Assembly: GCA_025934735.1 (NCBI GenBank)
Contig: JAICWP010000008.1
Span: 62,001-126,000, forward strand
From: Terriglobales bacterium
GTDB lineage: Bacteria; Acidobacteriota; Terriglobia; Terriglobales; Acidobacteriaceae
Direction: 5' to 3'
DNA length: 64,000 nucleotides
Part shown: piece after piece, positions 9,184 through 16,295 of the stretch
How the letters are laid out: each line of letters starts with the position of its first letter
Position numbering within the stretch: the first letter of the stretch is position 1
Notes under the pieces: generated by a model
The model's database searches: none
What the model was told of the DNA's origin: nothing
Seen by the model: only the letters and a program-made list of their open reading frames with translations
Position numbers and translations under genes: made by a program

Positions 9184-10167
9184 CTAGAAGTTGGGAGCAG
9201 CCATGAAGCCGTGGGTGTGCCCATCCTCGCTCATGTACGCGCCCACGATAGCCCGCTGGTCATTCATTCCGAACGGGTAGGTGCCGACCGCGTTGGGGTA
9301 GAAGACGCCGAGCAGTTGCGGCTCGACTTCTTTGTCATTAGGGCCTTCATTAAGCTCGATGTGCTTGGCGAAGAAGCCGGCTCCGTAGATGCTGTAGCCA
9401 GCGATATCAATGGCATTATTCACAGCGGTTGCCCATGTGTCGTCCTGAGCACGGGTGAAGAAGTCCTCGTCCGCTGCGTTCTTCATGTAGCCCACCCACA
9501 TGGGAATGAGCCCGAAGGTGCGCCAGCCGGTGCCCACGATCACGCCGCTGTTGGCGATGCCGTAGACGCCAGAGCAGGTGTAGCACGCGCCGGTGTAACC
9601 CGAATCGCCGAGGTTCATAACGCTGAACTTGCCCTTGGCGTAGACGAAGCCGCCCGCAGGCATGCCGCTGAGCACGCTCCACACCGCGCCCACTACCGTT
9701 CCAGCTTTATTGATGCCCATCGGCACCGTCCATGCCGCGTCTGTGCCACAGAAGCCGGTCACGGCGGAATAGTCAATGGATTTGATCACATTCTGGTGGT
9801 ACCAGATGAAGCCGTGCTGTTCGATGATGCAGGCGCTGCTGGTTTTCGTATAGAAACCCACCAGGTCGCCGTAGTCGTTTACTCCCAAGATGACGGTCGA
9901 GAGGCTGCCCGGAACCATCAGCTTGGTTATTACGCCGTTTACGATTTTGAAGCCGTGTTGGTCGCAGTTCGGGACCTGAAGGTTTCCTGGCGCTTCCGGG
10001 ACGCACGCGTCGGAGGCAAGATGGTAGAAGCCTACGATCTCACCGGAATTGTTGACTCCCCGAACTTCAGTGTCGGTGGCGCCCGCGATGTTGACCGGGG
10101 TGAACCTGAACTGGGCAGCGAGCGGGAGCCCGAGAAAGAGGATGGTGGCAAAGATGGCAAAACGCAT
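9184..10167 (-). CDS. secreted HAF-repeat protein
   Basis: This 327-residue protein has a signal peptide (MRFAIFATILFLGLPLAAQ). At least five degenerate repeats have the pattern G-(V/I)-N-x-x-G-x-(I/V)-V-G: VNNSGEIVGFY, VNDYGDLVGFY, INKAGTVVGAV, IANSGVIVGTG and MNDQRAIVGAY. This is the 'HAF family extracellular repeat' pattern, which probably folds as a beta-propeller-like or solenoid domain. No enzymatic motif is visible. The gene diverges from the ROK kinase, and a near-consensus CRP-type site lies about 88 bp upstream of its start. Such proteins are common in Acidobacteriota; their role is unknown. Confidence 0.75.
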   Translation of the reverse strand: MRFAIFATILFLGLPLAAQFRFTPVNIAGATDTEVRGVNNSGEIVGFYHLASDACVPEAPGNLQVPNCDQHGFKIVNGVITKLMVPGSLSTVILGVNDYGDLVGFYTKTSSACIIEQHGFIWYHQNVIKSIDYSAVTGFCGTDAAWTVPMGINKAGTVVGAVWSVLSGMPAGGFVYAKGKFSVMNLGDSGYTGACYTCSGVYGIANSGVIVGTGWRTFGLIPMWVGYMKNAADEDFFTRAQDDTWATAVNNAIDIAGYSIYGAGFFAKHIELNEGPNDKEVEPQLLGVFYPNAVGTYPFGMNDQRAIVGAYMSEDGHTHGFMAAPNF

Positions 10168-10254
10168 GGTCGGTCTCCAGCACGGCTGAATTACATCCTG
10201 GCCGGACTTTAGGAGGGCATCTACTTACCTTCCGTGACCTGGCGCACCCGTGCG

Positions 10255-10270
10255 TGTGATGGTTCTCGCA
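10255..10270. promoter_or_regulatory. near-consensus CRP-type site in a divergent promoter region
   Basis: TGTGA-TGGTTC-TCGCA differs from the CRP consensus TGTGA-N6-TCACA at one of ten core positions. It lies between the divergent HAF-repeat gene (start 10167) and the ROK kinase (start 10403). Better matches at 21556 and 44338 support a CRP/FNR-family regulator in this genome. Confidence 0.3.
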
Positions 10271-10402
10271 GATGTAGATTGGTCCATCCCGACCCGGGCT
10301 CTGCCCTATCCGCGCGGCCTGGAGATGAATAGAAAAGAGAGACGGCTGAAACGCGGTTTTAGCTGCGCCTTTTGCGTCGAGCCGAACTAAACTGAAACGC
10401 CA

Positions 10403-11425
10403 GTGGCAAAACCTGAACATGTCGTTTTGGGAGTGGATATCGGAGGCACCAAGGCCGCGGCTGGCCTGGTGAACGCCGCCGGCGAAGTGCTGTTCACCGC
10501 GCGGCGCCGTATGGTGGTGCGCAAGACCGCGGAGGAGGCCTTGCGCTCCGTGACGGAAGCCATCGAGGCGGTGCTCAGCAACCGCCGCGCCCGGGCTGTT
10601 ACTGGGATCGGCATCAGCGTGCCCGGTTGGGTGGATTCGCAACGCGGCGTGCTGCTCAGCGCCACCAACCTGCCCTGCTGGCGGAATTATCCTCTGGCGG
10701 AAAAGATTCAGCAGCGTTACAAGTTGCCCACGCGCCTGGCCAATGACGCCAACGTCGCCGCCCTCGCTGAAGCGGTTTGGGGCGCGGGCGTGGGCTACAA
10801 GAATTTGTTCTACGTGAGCCTGGGCACCGGCATCGGCACCGGACTGGTGCTGCAGGACCGCCTTTATTACGGGCGCACCGGCGCGGCCGGCGAGGGCGGT
10901 CATATGACCATAGACCTGAACGGGCCCCAGTGCGCCTGCGGCAAGCGTGGCTGCATCGAGATGTACGCCTCGGGCAGCGCCATTGGAGCGCGGGCCCGGC
11001 AGTTGGTGGCCCACAATCCGCGCACCCGCATACTGGAACTGGCGGAAGGCAAGGCGGCTGCCGCCACCTCCGAAATCGTGGGCAGGGCCGCGCTGGACGG
11101 CGATGCCCTGGCCAACGAAATTCTGCGCGAGGCGGCGGACTACCTGTCGATCTGGCTGGGCAACATTATTGACTTGCTCGAGCCCGAGGTGATCGTGATG
11201 GGCGGCGGACTGGGAGAACTGATGGGTTCATTCTTCAACTACATTCGCGGGCGCCTGGAAACATCCGCTGTCAGCCCCAGCCGGCAGCAGATTCCCATCC
11301 TGAGCGCGCTGTACGGAGCGGAGTCCAGCCTGGTGGGTTCGGCGGCGCTGTGCCTGCCGCGGGGACAAGTGTGGATGGAGCGTTCGCACAAAAGCGCAAA
11401 ACGGAGAGACTTAAGAGCGCGGTGA
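10403..11425 (+). CDS. ROK-family sugar kinase (glucokinase-like)
   Basis: This 340-residue protein starts at GTG 10403. It has the ROK layout: the phosphate-binding motif GVDIGGTKAAAG at residues 8-19, ATP-site glycines GTGIGTG near 140, GEGGHM, and the zinc-binding CACGKRGC motif (about 175-182) that defines the family. It would phosphorylate glucose or a related sugar with ATP. ROK proteins can also be repressors, but there is no N-terminal DNA-binding domain here. It diverges from the HAF-repeat gene and stands alone. The exact sugar cannot be told from sequence. Confidence 0.88.
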   Translation: MAKPEHVVLGVDIGGTKAAAGLVNAAGEVLFTARRRMVVRKTAEEALRSVTEAIEAVLSNRRARAVTGIGISVPGWVDSQRGVLLSATNLPCWRNYPLAEKIQQRYKLPTRLANDANVAALAEAVWGAGVGYKNLFYVSLGTGIGTGLVLQDRLYYGRTGAAGEGGHMTIDLNGPQCACGKRGCIEMYASGSAIGARARQLVAHNPRTRILELAEGKAAAATSEIVGRAALDGDALANEILREAADYLSIWLGNIIDLLEPEVIVMGGGLGELMGSFFNYIRGRLETSAVSPSRQQIPILSALYGAESSLVGSAALCLPRGQVWMERSHKSAKRRDLRAR

Positions 11426-11526
11426 ATGGCACTTTGGTGCCAGCCCCGTGGTGCCAGGAAGTTCTATCGTGAGACGACTTTAATGCTTTGAATTGAGCAG
11501 ATTTTTATGCCACTATATTGGCCTGC

Positions 11527-11796
11527 GTGCGGATTACGCGAGTCCAATTCGTAATCGCCTGTCTTCTCGTATTTGCAGTGGCTGTAGTGTTCATCGCACC
11601 CTCGGTAGACCTCGACCCAACCACACTGGGATCACAGCAGGCGGCCACAATGGCAATGGCGGCCCTGGTAGCCGCCGGCACGGGCTTGCTCACTTTATTT
11701 ATTCCCCACTGGACCGCCAATCAGCGCTGGTCCTCCGAACCCGCAGCTTTCCATGGCGGCGGGCTTCTCGATTTGATCTGTACACGACTCTGCTAG
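11527..11796 (+). CDS. small membrane protein of unknown function
   Basis: This protein of about 89 residues has two hydrophobic segments (about 6-26 and 42-61) joined by a short polar loop, and a polar C-terminus. I chose GTG 11527, giving a start VRITRVQF just before the first membrane segment; a TTG at 11518 would add three residues. An AT-rich stretch ending TATATT lies just upstream. I see no family resemblance. Two clean membrane helices argue for a real gene, but the C-terminal third reads less convincingly. Confidence 0.45.
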   Translation: MRITRVQFVIACLLVFAVAVVFIAPSVDLDPTTLGSQQAATMAMAALVAAGTGLLTLFIPHWTANQRWSSEPAAFHGGGLLDLICTRLC

Positions 11797-11877
11797 CTGA
11801 TTGCTGAACCGCTGTGCCAAACCCTGCTTGGACAGGGCTGATTTCTCATGCGAGTTCACAATCAAAAGGGAGGAGTT

Positions 11878-12093
11878 GTGGGAAAAAGGAAATTCTCAGG
11901 GCAGAAGAAGCGGGGAAACAAGCGGCTGAGCGCAGGGTCGGCTCCAATGCCGGTAGCACCGCTGTCTCGTCGTCCGTCGCGGATGATCGAGGCTCCCGCG
12001 GCCCAGCAAAACTATTACGTGCAGTTGGCAGACATCGCGCTTGTAGGCAAGCCCGCTTCCCGCGCAGGGCGGAAACGAACCGGTAAGCCGTGA
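11878..12093 (+). CDS. small basic protein coupled to the next gene
   Basis: The start at GTG 11878 is set by GGGAGGAG directly upstream; an ATG at 11848 in the same frame lacks such a site. The 71-residue product is very basic (about a quarter Lys/Arg) at both ends, with a middle segment QQNYYVQLADIALVGKP. Its TGA overlaps the GTG of the next gene in a GTGA junction, a sign of translational coupling and the main reason to believe it is real. It may bind nucleic acid or its neighbour, but no motif proves this. Confidence 0.5.
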   Translation: MGKRKFSGQKKRGNKRLSAGSAPMPVAPLSRRPSRMIEAPAAQQNYYVQLADIALVGKPASRAGRKRTGKP

Positions 12094-12443
12094 GCGGCGC
12101 GAGTGTTCTATACATCCACTACGATCCTGGGTTGGCTGACATTCGCGAACAGTTGGTGAGCCGGCTAGGATATGAGGTTGTTTCCGTGGTGGGCAGCCCC
12201 GCGGCCCGGCGCATGGCAAGAACGCGGCGCTTCGATTTGGTGATCGTGGGCCATGCCGGGCCTGACGAGGAGCGCCGGCGGATTGCGCAATGGATTAAAG
12301 CCAACCTGCCTCGTGTTCCTGTGCTGGCCTTGTGTCCAGCCCCGTTTCAATCGGTGGACTACGGCGATTACCAGGCCGACACACATAACCCGGATGCCTG
12401 GCTGAGCCTGGTGCAGGAAGTTCTCTCAAAAAAGAAAGGTTAA
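12090..12443 (+). CDS. receiver-like (CheY-fold) protein lacking the phospho-acceptor
   Basis: This 117-residue protein starts at GTG 12090. It has the beta-alpha pattern of a response-regulator receiver: a first strand VLYIHYD with acidic residue, a helix, then FDLVIVGHAGPDEE where the phospho-accepting Asp normally follows the third strand. Here that position is Gly/His. VPVLALCP would be strand four. The usual late Lys is not evident. It is therefore probably a pseudo-receiver that signals by binding rather than phosphorylation. It is coupled to the basic mini-protein before it. No kinase gene is nearby. Confidence 0.65.
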   Translation: MSGASVLYIHYDPGLADIREQLVSRLGYEVVSVVGSPAARRMARTRRFDLVIVGHAGPDEERRRIAQWIKANLPRVPVLALCPAPFQSVDYGDYQADTHNPDAWLSLVQEVLSKKKG

Positions 12444-12478
12444 GAGCGTGCTGAGCGAGTGCGCTCGTTCACGGCCGC

Positions 12479-12667
12479 TTAGGGCCAGCGGCTGGGAGGC
12501 TTGAGCCGCCGGATCTGTTGCGCCGCTTCTGCAGCGGCGTGCCGCTCCGCCACCTGGGCGCAGAGCTCGATGCATTCCCGCAACATGTCCTCGATCGTCG
12601 GATCTCGCCTTGGCTCGGGCTTGGAAGCTTGCGCTGCCGGGACGGAATGCTGCGCCGGTGCCGACAT
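12479..12667 (-). CDS. small hypothetical protein
   Basis: This 62-residue protein converges with the receiver-like gene. I chose ATG 12667 because GGAG lies about 6 nt upstream; an ATG at 12703 in frame would add 12 residues. The product is rich in Pro and Ala at the start, then forms one helical stretch (TIEDMLRECIELCAQVAERH) with two Cys. No family is recognised, and it could be spurious. Confidence 0.35.
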   Translation of the reverse strand: MSAPAQHSVPAAQASKPEPRRDPTIEDMLRECIELCAQVAERHAAAEAAQQIRRLKPPSRWP

Positions 12668-12775
12668 AGTATTCTCCGCCCCATAAGCGTAGCTTTCCGC
12701 CATGTTCCTGGGAAATTACCGAGGTGGCGGTACTATTGGGCGGACGGCAGCCTTCTTGCGAGGACCGGCTGCGTT

Positions 12776-13030
12776 TTATTTGCAGAAAAATCCGGCGTTG
12801 CTGGCTACAAATTCCTCCTGGTCTTCGGTCAAATCCTCGACCGGCTTGATGGAATCAGAGGTGCAAACCGGCACACAGGCGCCGCAATCAATGCAGCCTT
12901 GCGGATCCACGTACAACTGGGTGGCGGCCTCAAATTCCGGTTCGTCCTTCTTGGGATGAATGCAGTCGGTGGGACACACATCCACGCAAAGCTCATCTTT
13001 GATGCAGCTGCTGGTGATTACGTAAGCCAT
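12776..13030 (-). CDS. ferredoxin with two Fe-S cluster motifs
   Basis: The start MAYVITSSCIKDELC at 13030 follows GGGGAGAA by about 9 nt; the longer frame to 13114 has no such site. The 84-residue product has an N-terminal motif C-x5-C-x3-C-P-x2-C and a second complete motif CIDCGACVPVC (C-x2-C-x2-C-x3-C), the pattern of bacterial seven/eight-iron ferredoxins of the FdxA type. The C-terminal tail DLTEDQEEF is acidic. It carries electrons in the cytoplasm; the partner is not evident from the neighbours. A CRP-like palindrome lies about 66 bp upstream. Confidence 0.85.
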   Translation of the reverse strand: MAYVITSSCIKDELCVDVCPTDCIHPKKDEPEFEAATQLYVDPQGCIDCGACVPVCTSDSIKPVEDLTEDQEEFVASNAGFFCK

Positions 13031-13095
13031 ATCAGTTGTTCTCCCCAGGACCAGCCGGTCCATTTCGAGCTTACGCAGGCTGTGTCCGCCGCGGC

Positions 13096-13111
13096 GGTGA
13101 TGGTCATCACT
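13096..13111. promoter_or_regulatory. CRP/FNR-like palindrome upstream of the ferredoxin
   Basis: GTGATG-GT-CATCAC (13097-13110) is a perfect 14-bp palindrome. Read as GGTGA-N6-TCACT it keeps the GTGA/TCAC core of a CRP-family site. It lies about 66 bp upstream of the ferredoxin ATG on the minus strand, a normal activator position. Confidence 0.35.
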
Positions 13112-13276
13112 CAACCATGGTGAGATTGAGCAGAAGCATGTGGCTCGGATTTGTGGTGTGGCCGCCCCGCAGGCCTGAGAGGCGCTCGATTCGGCATGGC
13201 TGAAAGCTGTCCTTGCGGGCTGAGTGTCTGAGTTCGGCAGGAGCGCAGGGAAGCGACTGTCCTATAAAATCGGCTC

Positions 13277-13823
13277 ATGGCGCTCCAGTTCACTACCAAC
13301 TACGTTGAGGATTCCCTCTCTCTTTTCCGCTACTACAAAGAGCTGGGGGAAGGGGCGATCGCGCAGGCACCGATGAGCAACTGCTGGCGGTGCTCGACCC
13401 GGAGATGAATTCGATTGCCCAGATCGTGAAGCACATGGCCGGCAACATGCGCTCGCGCTGGACCGATTTCCGGACCAGCGACGGCGAAAAGCCCGACCGC
13501 CACCGCGACAGCGAGTTCGAGGAACCGCCCGTTACCCGCGAAGCGCTGATGAGAATGTGGGAGGCGGGCTGGAACTGCTTATTCTCCGCACTGGAGCCGT
13601 TGTGCCCCGGGGATGCGGCGCGAAAAATCACCATCCGGGGCGAAGCCCATTCGGTAATGCAGGCGGTGAACCGTCAGATTACCCATTACGCCTATCATGT
13701 GGGGCAGATCGTGTTTCTGGCCAAGCACTTGCAGCATGCGGATGGAAATCGCTCAGCATTCCGCGCAATCAATCTGCCAAATTTAACCAGCGTGTGGCGG
13801 GCGGTGAGGCCAGCCAGCGCTAA
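13277..13823 (+). pseudogene. DinB-family (DUF1572-like) gene broken by two frameshifts
   Basis: Three frames together encode one DinB-like protein. ATG 13277 opens MALQFTTNYVEDSLSLFRYY and reaches AIAQ near 13365. The sequence resumes one frame back as TDEQLLAVLDPEMNSIAQIV and continues through the typical QITHYAYHVGQIVFLAKH. Near 13742 it must shift back again to give WKSLSIPRNQSAKFNQRV, ending at TAA 13821-13823. Each break is explained by one missing base (after CAGGC near 13371 and after GCGGA near 13743). DinB proteins are four-helix metal-binding proteins, often bacillithiol or mycothiol transferases or unknown. Either the gene is decayed or the assembly has two single-base errors; neither site is a homopolymer run. 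Confidence 0.75.
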
Positions 13824-14018
13824 TCTCGTAAGTTCCGGCTGCTCAGGCCCTTACCACCGTCGCCTCAGCCGCTTCCACAAGAACATTTATCTCTGCCGCT
13901 AACTTCCGTACTCCTGAGCCGTCCATTACTGCAGCCCGGACTTGTAAGGGCACAATTTAATGAACTCTTAACAAGGAATTGGCGTATCAGGTGGTATACA
14001 GAGTGAGGGGAGTTCAGA

Positions 14019-14387
14019 ATGTTGAACATCAGAATAGAACGAACCGGGGAAACGGCAATCCTTCACTGCGAGGGCGAGATCGTCGTGGGCAGGAGCCTTT
14101 CCGCCTTGCGCGAAGCGGTGCTTTGTGAACTCGACCAGCGGTCCATTATCCTCGACCTGGCGCATGTGGAACGTATGGATGCCGGCGGGCTGGGGATGCT
14201 GGTGTTTTTGCACACCTGCACGCATGGTTTGGGCAGCGGCCTGAAGCTGGTGCGTCCCTCGGCGCACGTGGCGGAGTTGCTCGAGCTCACCAACCTAACT
14301 TCCGTGTTTACCATCGGCCCGGCGGCCGACGTAGCCGCCGAGGCCGGTGCTTACCTTATCGGGCAGCCCTGCCAAGCCTGCGCCTGA
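14019..14387 (+). CDS. STAS-domain protein (anti-sigma-factor antagonist-like)
   Basis: This 122-residue protein has a single STAS domain, starting MLNIRIERTGETAILHCEGE. In the SpoIIAA family the phosphorylated serine sits in a DSSG motif; here the site reads MDAGGLGML, so the serine is replaced and kinase-controlled switching by the usual route looks impossible. It may be a constitutive binder of an anti-sigma factor. A SpoIIE-type phosphatase, the usual partner class, is encoded at 58475-59713 in this window but not next to it. No anti-sigma kinase gene is nearby. Confidence 0.8.
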   Translation: MLNIRIERTGETAILHCEGEIVVGRSLSALREAVLCELDQRSIILDLAHVERMDAGGLGMLVFLHTCTHGLGSGLKLVRPSAHVAELLELTNLTSVFTIGPAADVAAEAGAYLIGQPCQACA

Positions 14388-14509
14388 AGCACGTAGTCCT
14401 TCCTCCTGCTCAGGGCAATTTTCAAACAATCTAATACGAAGCGCATAGAGGACGAGCCGGAATCCGCAGATTTCCCTTTGATCTGGCTAATCACAATCAG
14501 GGGAATTGG

Positions 14510-15655
14510 TCAGCTGGTGGCAGGGATGGCGCGTACCATCTGATCCCAAACCTGCCAGAACTGGCGCATCTCTTCCGGTTTCCCCAGGGAGATGCGCACG
14601 TAATTGTCCATGGGCGGAAACTTGCGCCCGATAATAATGTTTTTCTTCTGAAAGAAGTCAATCACAGTTGGTGCCGGGCGCGAGGCGGGCATCATGATGA
14701 AATTCGCGCGTGAGTCAATCGGCTTCAGCCCGCGCTTCTGCGCCTGGCTGAAGAACTCCTGCCGGTCGGCGGCATTGCGCTGGATGGCCATCCGAACATA
14801 ATCCTGGTCGTCCAGGCCGGCGATGGCGGCGCGCACTCCCGCTACATTCTGACATTCGATGGAGCGGAATGCATTCAGCCGCTTCAGGGTTGCGCCGTTT
14901 CCGATGGCGTAACCGATGCGCATTCCGGCCAGGCCATACACCTTGGAAAAAGTGCGGCTGACGATCAGGCGCTCGTCATCCATGGGACGATCGAGGAAAG
15001 ATTCGTATCCCGGGGATCCGACGGCGAAGTGGTGATAGGCCTCGTCCATAAGCACCACCGCATTGGCCGGCAGCTTGCTTATGAACGTTTCCAGATCCTT
15101 GCGCGGCGTGATGGTGGCGGTGGGATTGTTGGGATTGCAAACATAAATGAGCGCCGGCTTTTTTGTGGCGCTCGCCAGCATGGCATCCAGATCATGCGCG
15201 TACGTGCTGTCCAGCGGCACGCGCACGGTCTCCGCGCCGAGCGGATTGGAGTATTCCGCAATCGCCTCAAAAGTAGGTTGCGGAATAATGAGCGCCTTTC
15301 CCGGGCCCAGGAACGCTCCGGTCGCCGCGCGCAGAATGTCCATGGAGCCGCAGCCCAACAGCACGCGTTCGGGCGCCACTTTGTGGAAACCGGCAATGCT
15401 TTCCACCAGCTGATGGTTGTAGCGGTCAGGATAGCGATTGCCTTCCGCCACCGCCGTCTGCATGGCAGCCATGCTCTTGGGCGAGGGCCCGTAGGCGTTC
15501 TCATTGTTGCTCAGCTTGATGGCAGTGGCCGGAATGTCTCCCCGATGCGCCGCTTCCACTTGCAGGGGAGCGGCCAGAGACGGCAGCTCCAGGACGGCGG
15601 ATGCGGCGGCGGCGATGCTGGCGGAACGCAGGAAGCCACGGCGTGAAAGTTGCAT
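14510..15655 (-). CDS. Tat-signal PLP aminotransferase, histidinol-phosphate aminotransferase-like
   Basis: This 381-residue protein begins with a twin-arginine signal (LSRRGFLRSASIAAAASAV) and an Ala-rich hydrophobic stretch, so it should be folded in the cytoplasm and exported. The rest is a fold-type I aminotransferase of the HisC group: KLSNNENAYGPSP, YVCNPNNPT, DEAYHHF, and the PLP-binding lysine in SRTFSK (Lys238), followed by GLAGMRIGYAIG. It is not in a histidine operon. The substrate is unknown; a periplasmic amino-acid or cell-wall role is possible. It diverges from padR, and the two share the intergenic region with the operator candidates. Confidence 0.85.
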   Translation of the reverse strand: MQLSRRGFLRSASIAAAASAVLELPSLAAPLQVEAAHRGDIPATAIKLSNNENAYGPSPKSMAAMQTAVAEGNRYPDRYNHQLVESIAGFHKVAPERVLLGCGSMDILRAATGAFLGPGKALIIPQPTFEAIAEYSNPLGAETVRVPLDSTYAHDLDAMLASATKKPALIYVCNPNNPTATITPRKDLETFISKLPANAVVLMDEAYHHFAVGSPGYESFLDRPMDDERLIVSRTFSKVYGLAGMRIGYAIGNGATLKRLNAFRSIECQNVAGVRAAIAGLDDQDYVRMAIQRNAADRQEFFSQAQKRGLKPIDSRANFIMMPASRPAPTVIDFFQKKNIIIGRKFPPMDNYVRISLGKPEEMRQFWQVWDQMVRAIPATS

Positions 15656-15781
15656 AACGGTTCCTCCCGGTGCTTGCGACTAAATCGGAGTAAAAGAATA
15701 CTCCAAAGGGCAACCGAGAGCGCACCGATCCGCCTGTGAAGCATGGGACACCGGCAGGCAGCTTGGGGAGTTGTCTCGAAA

Positions 15782-15838
15782 TTCCTATTGCTAACCCATA
15801 GGAAGTGTGCCATCCTCTCCTATGTCCAACCCATAGGA
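15782..15838. promoter_or_regulatory. two tandem palindromic operator candidates upstream of padR
   Basis: TTCCTAT (15782-15788) pairs with ATAGGAA (15798-15804), and TCCTATG (15818-15824) pairs with CATAGGA (15832-15838). Both share the half AACCCATAGGA and their centres are 35 bp apart, about three and a half helical turns. They lie directly in front of padR, the second one overlapping its ribosome-binding site. PadR proteins commonly repress themselves and the adjacent transporter, so these are good operator candidates. They may also affect the divergent aminotransferase gene. Confidence 0.6.
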
Positions 15839-15846
15839 GAGTGTTT

Positions 15847-16188
15847 GTGGGCGAGAAAACTGACGTCTGGCAGGGCACGCTGGCGCTGATGGTGCTCAAA
15901 ACCCTGGAGATGATGGGCCCGCAGCACGGTTACGGCATCGCTCGCCGGATCGAGCAGACCAGCGGCCATCTGCTGGAGGTTAACTACGGCACCCTCTATC
16001 CCGCTCTGCTGAAGCTGGAGCAGGAGGGCTACATCAGCTCCGAGTGGGGCGTTTCTGAAAACAAACGCAAGGCCAAGTACTACAAGCTGACGCGCGCCGG
16101 CCAGAAGCAGGTGGAAAGGGAAGCGCGCGAATGGGAGCAGGCAACGGCGATTTTGGCGCGGTTTCTGGGAAAAGCAACCAGCAGCTAA
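15847..16188 (+). CDS. PadR-family transcriptional regulator
   Basis: This protein of about 113 residues starts at GTG 15847, six bases after GGAGA; GTG 15841 is an in-frame alternative. The N-terminal winged helix reads GTLALMVLKTLEMMGPQHGY then GIARRIEQTS, with LEVNYGTLYPALLKLEQEGY as the recognition and wing region, typical of PadR. The short C-terminal helix serves dimerisation. The ADOP permease follows 107 bp downstream on the same strand, the pairing usual in Acidobacteriota, so it probably represses that gene and itself. The ligand is unknown. Confidence 0.9.
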   Translation: MGEKTDVWQGTLALMVLKTLEMMGPQHGYGIARRIEQTSGHLLEVNYGTLYPALLKLEQEGYISSEWGVSENKRKAKYYKLTRAGQKQVEREAREWEQATAILARFLGKATSS

Positions 16189-16295
16189 TCCCTGTAGCCA
16201 GGAAGCGGTGGCAGGAGCCGGGGAGAAGACAGCACAGCAGTCAGCATTCGCGGTGAGGGTTGACGGATGGGACCGGTGCTTCGACTAGGTGGCAT

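Noticed and set aside
10067-11014. 315-residue minus-strand open frame
   Set aside because: Mostly antisense to the ROK kinase; no signal of its own.
12518-13123. 201-residue plus-strand open frame
   Set aside because: Antisense to the ferredoxin and small minus-strand genes; no motif.
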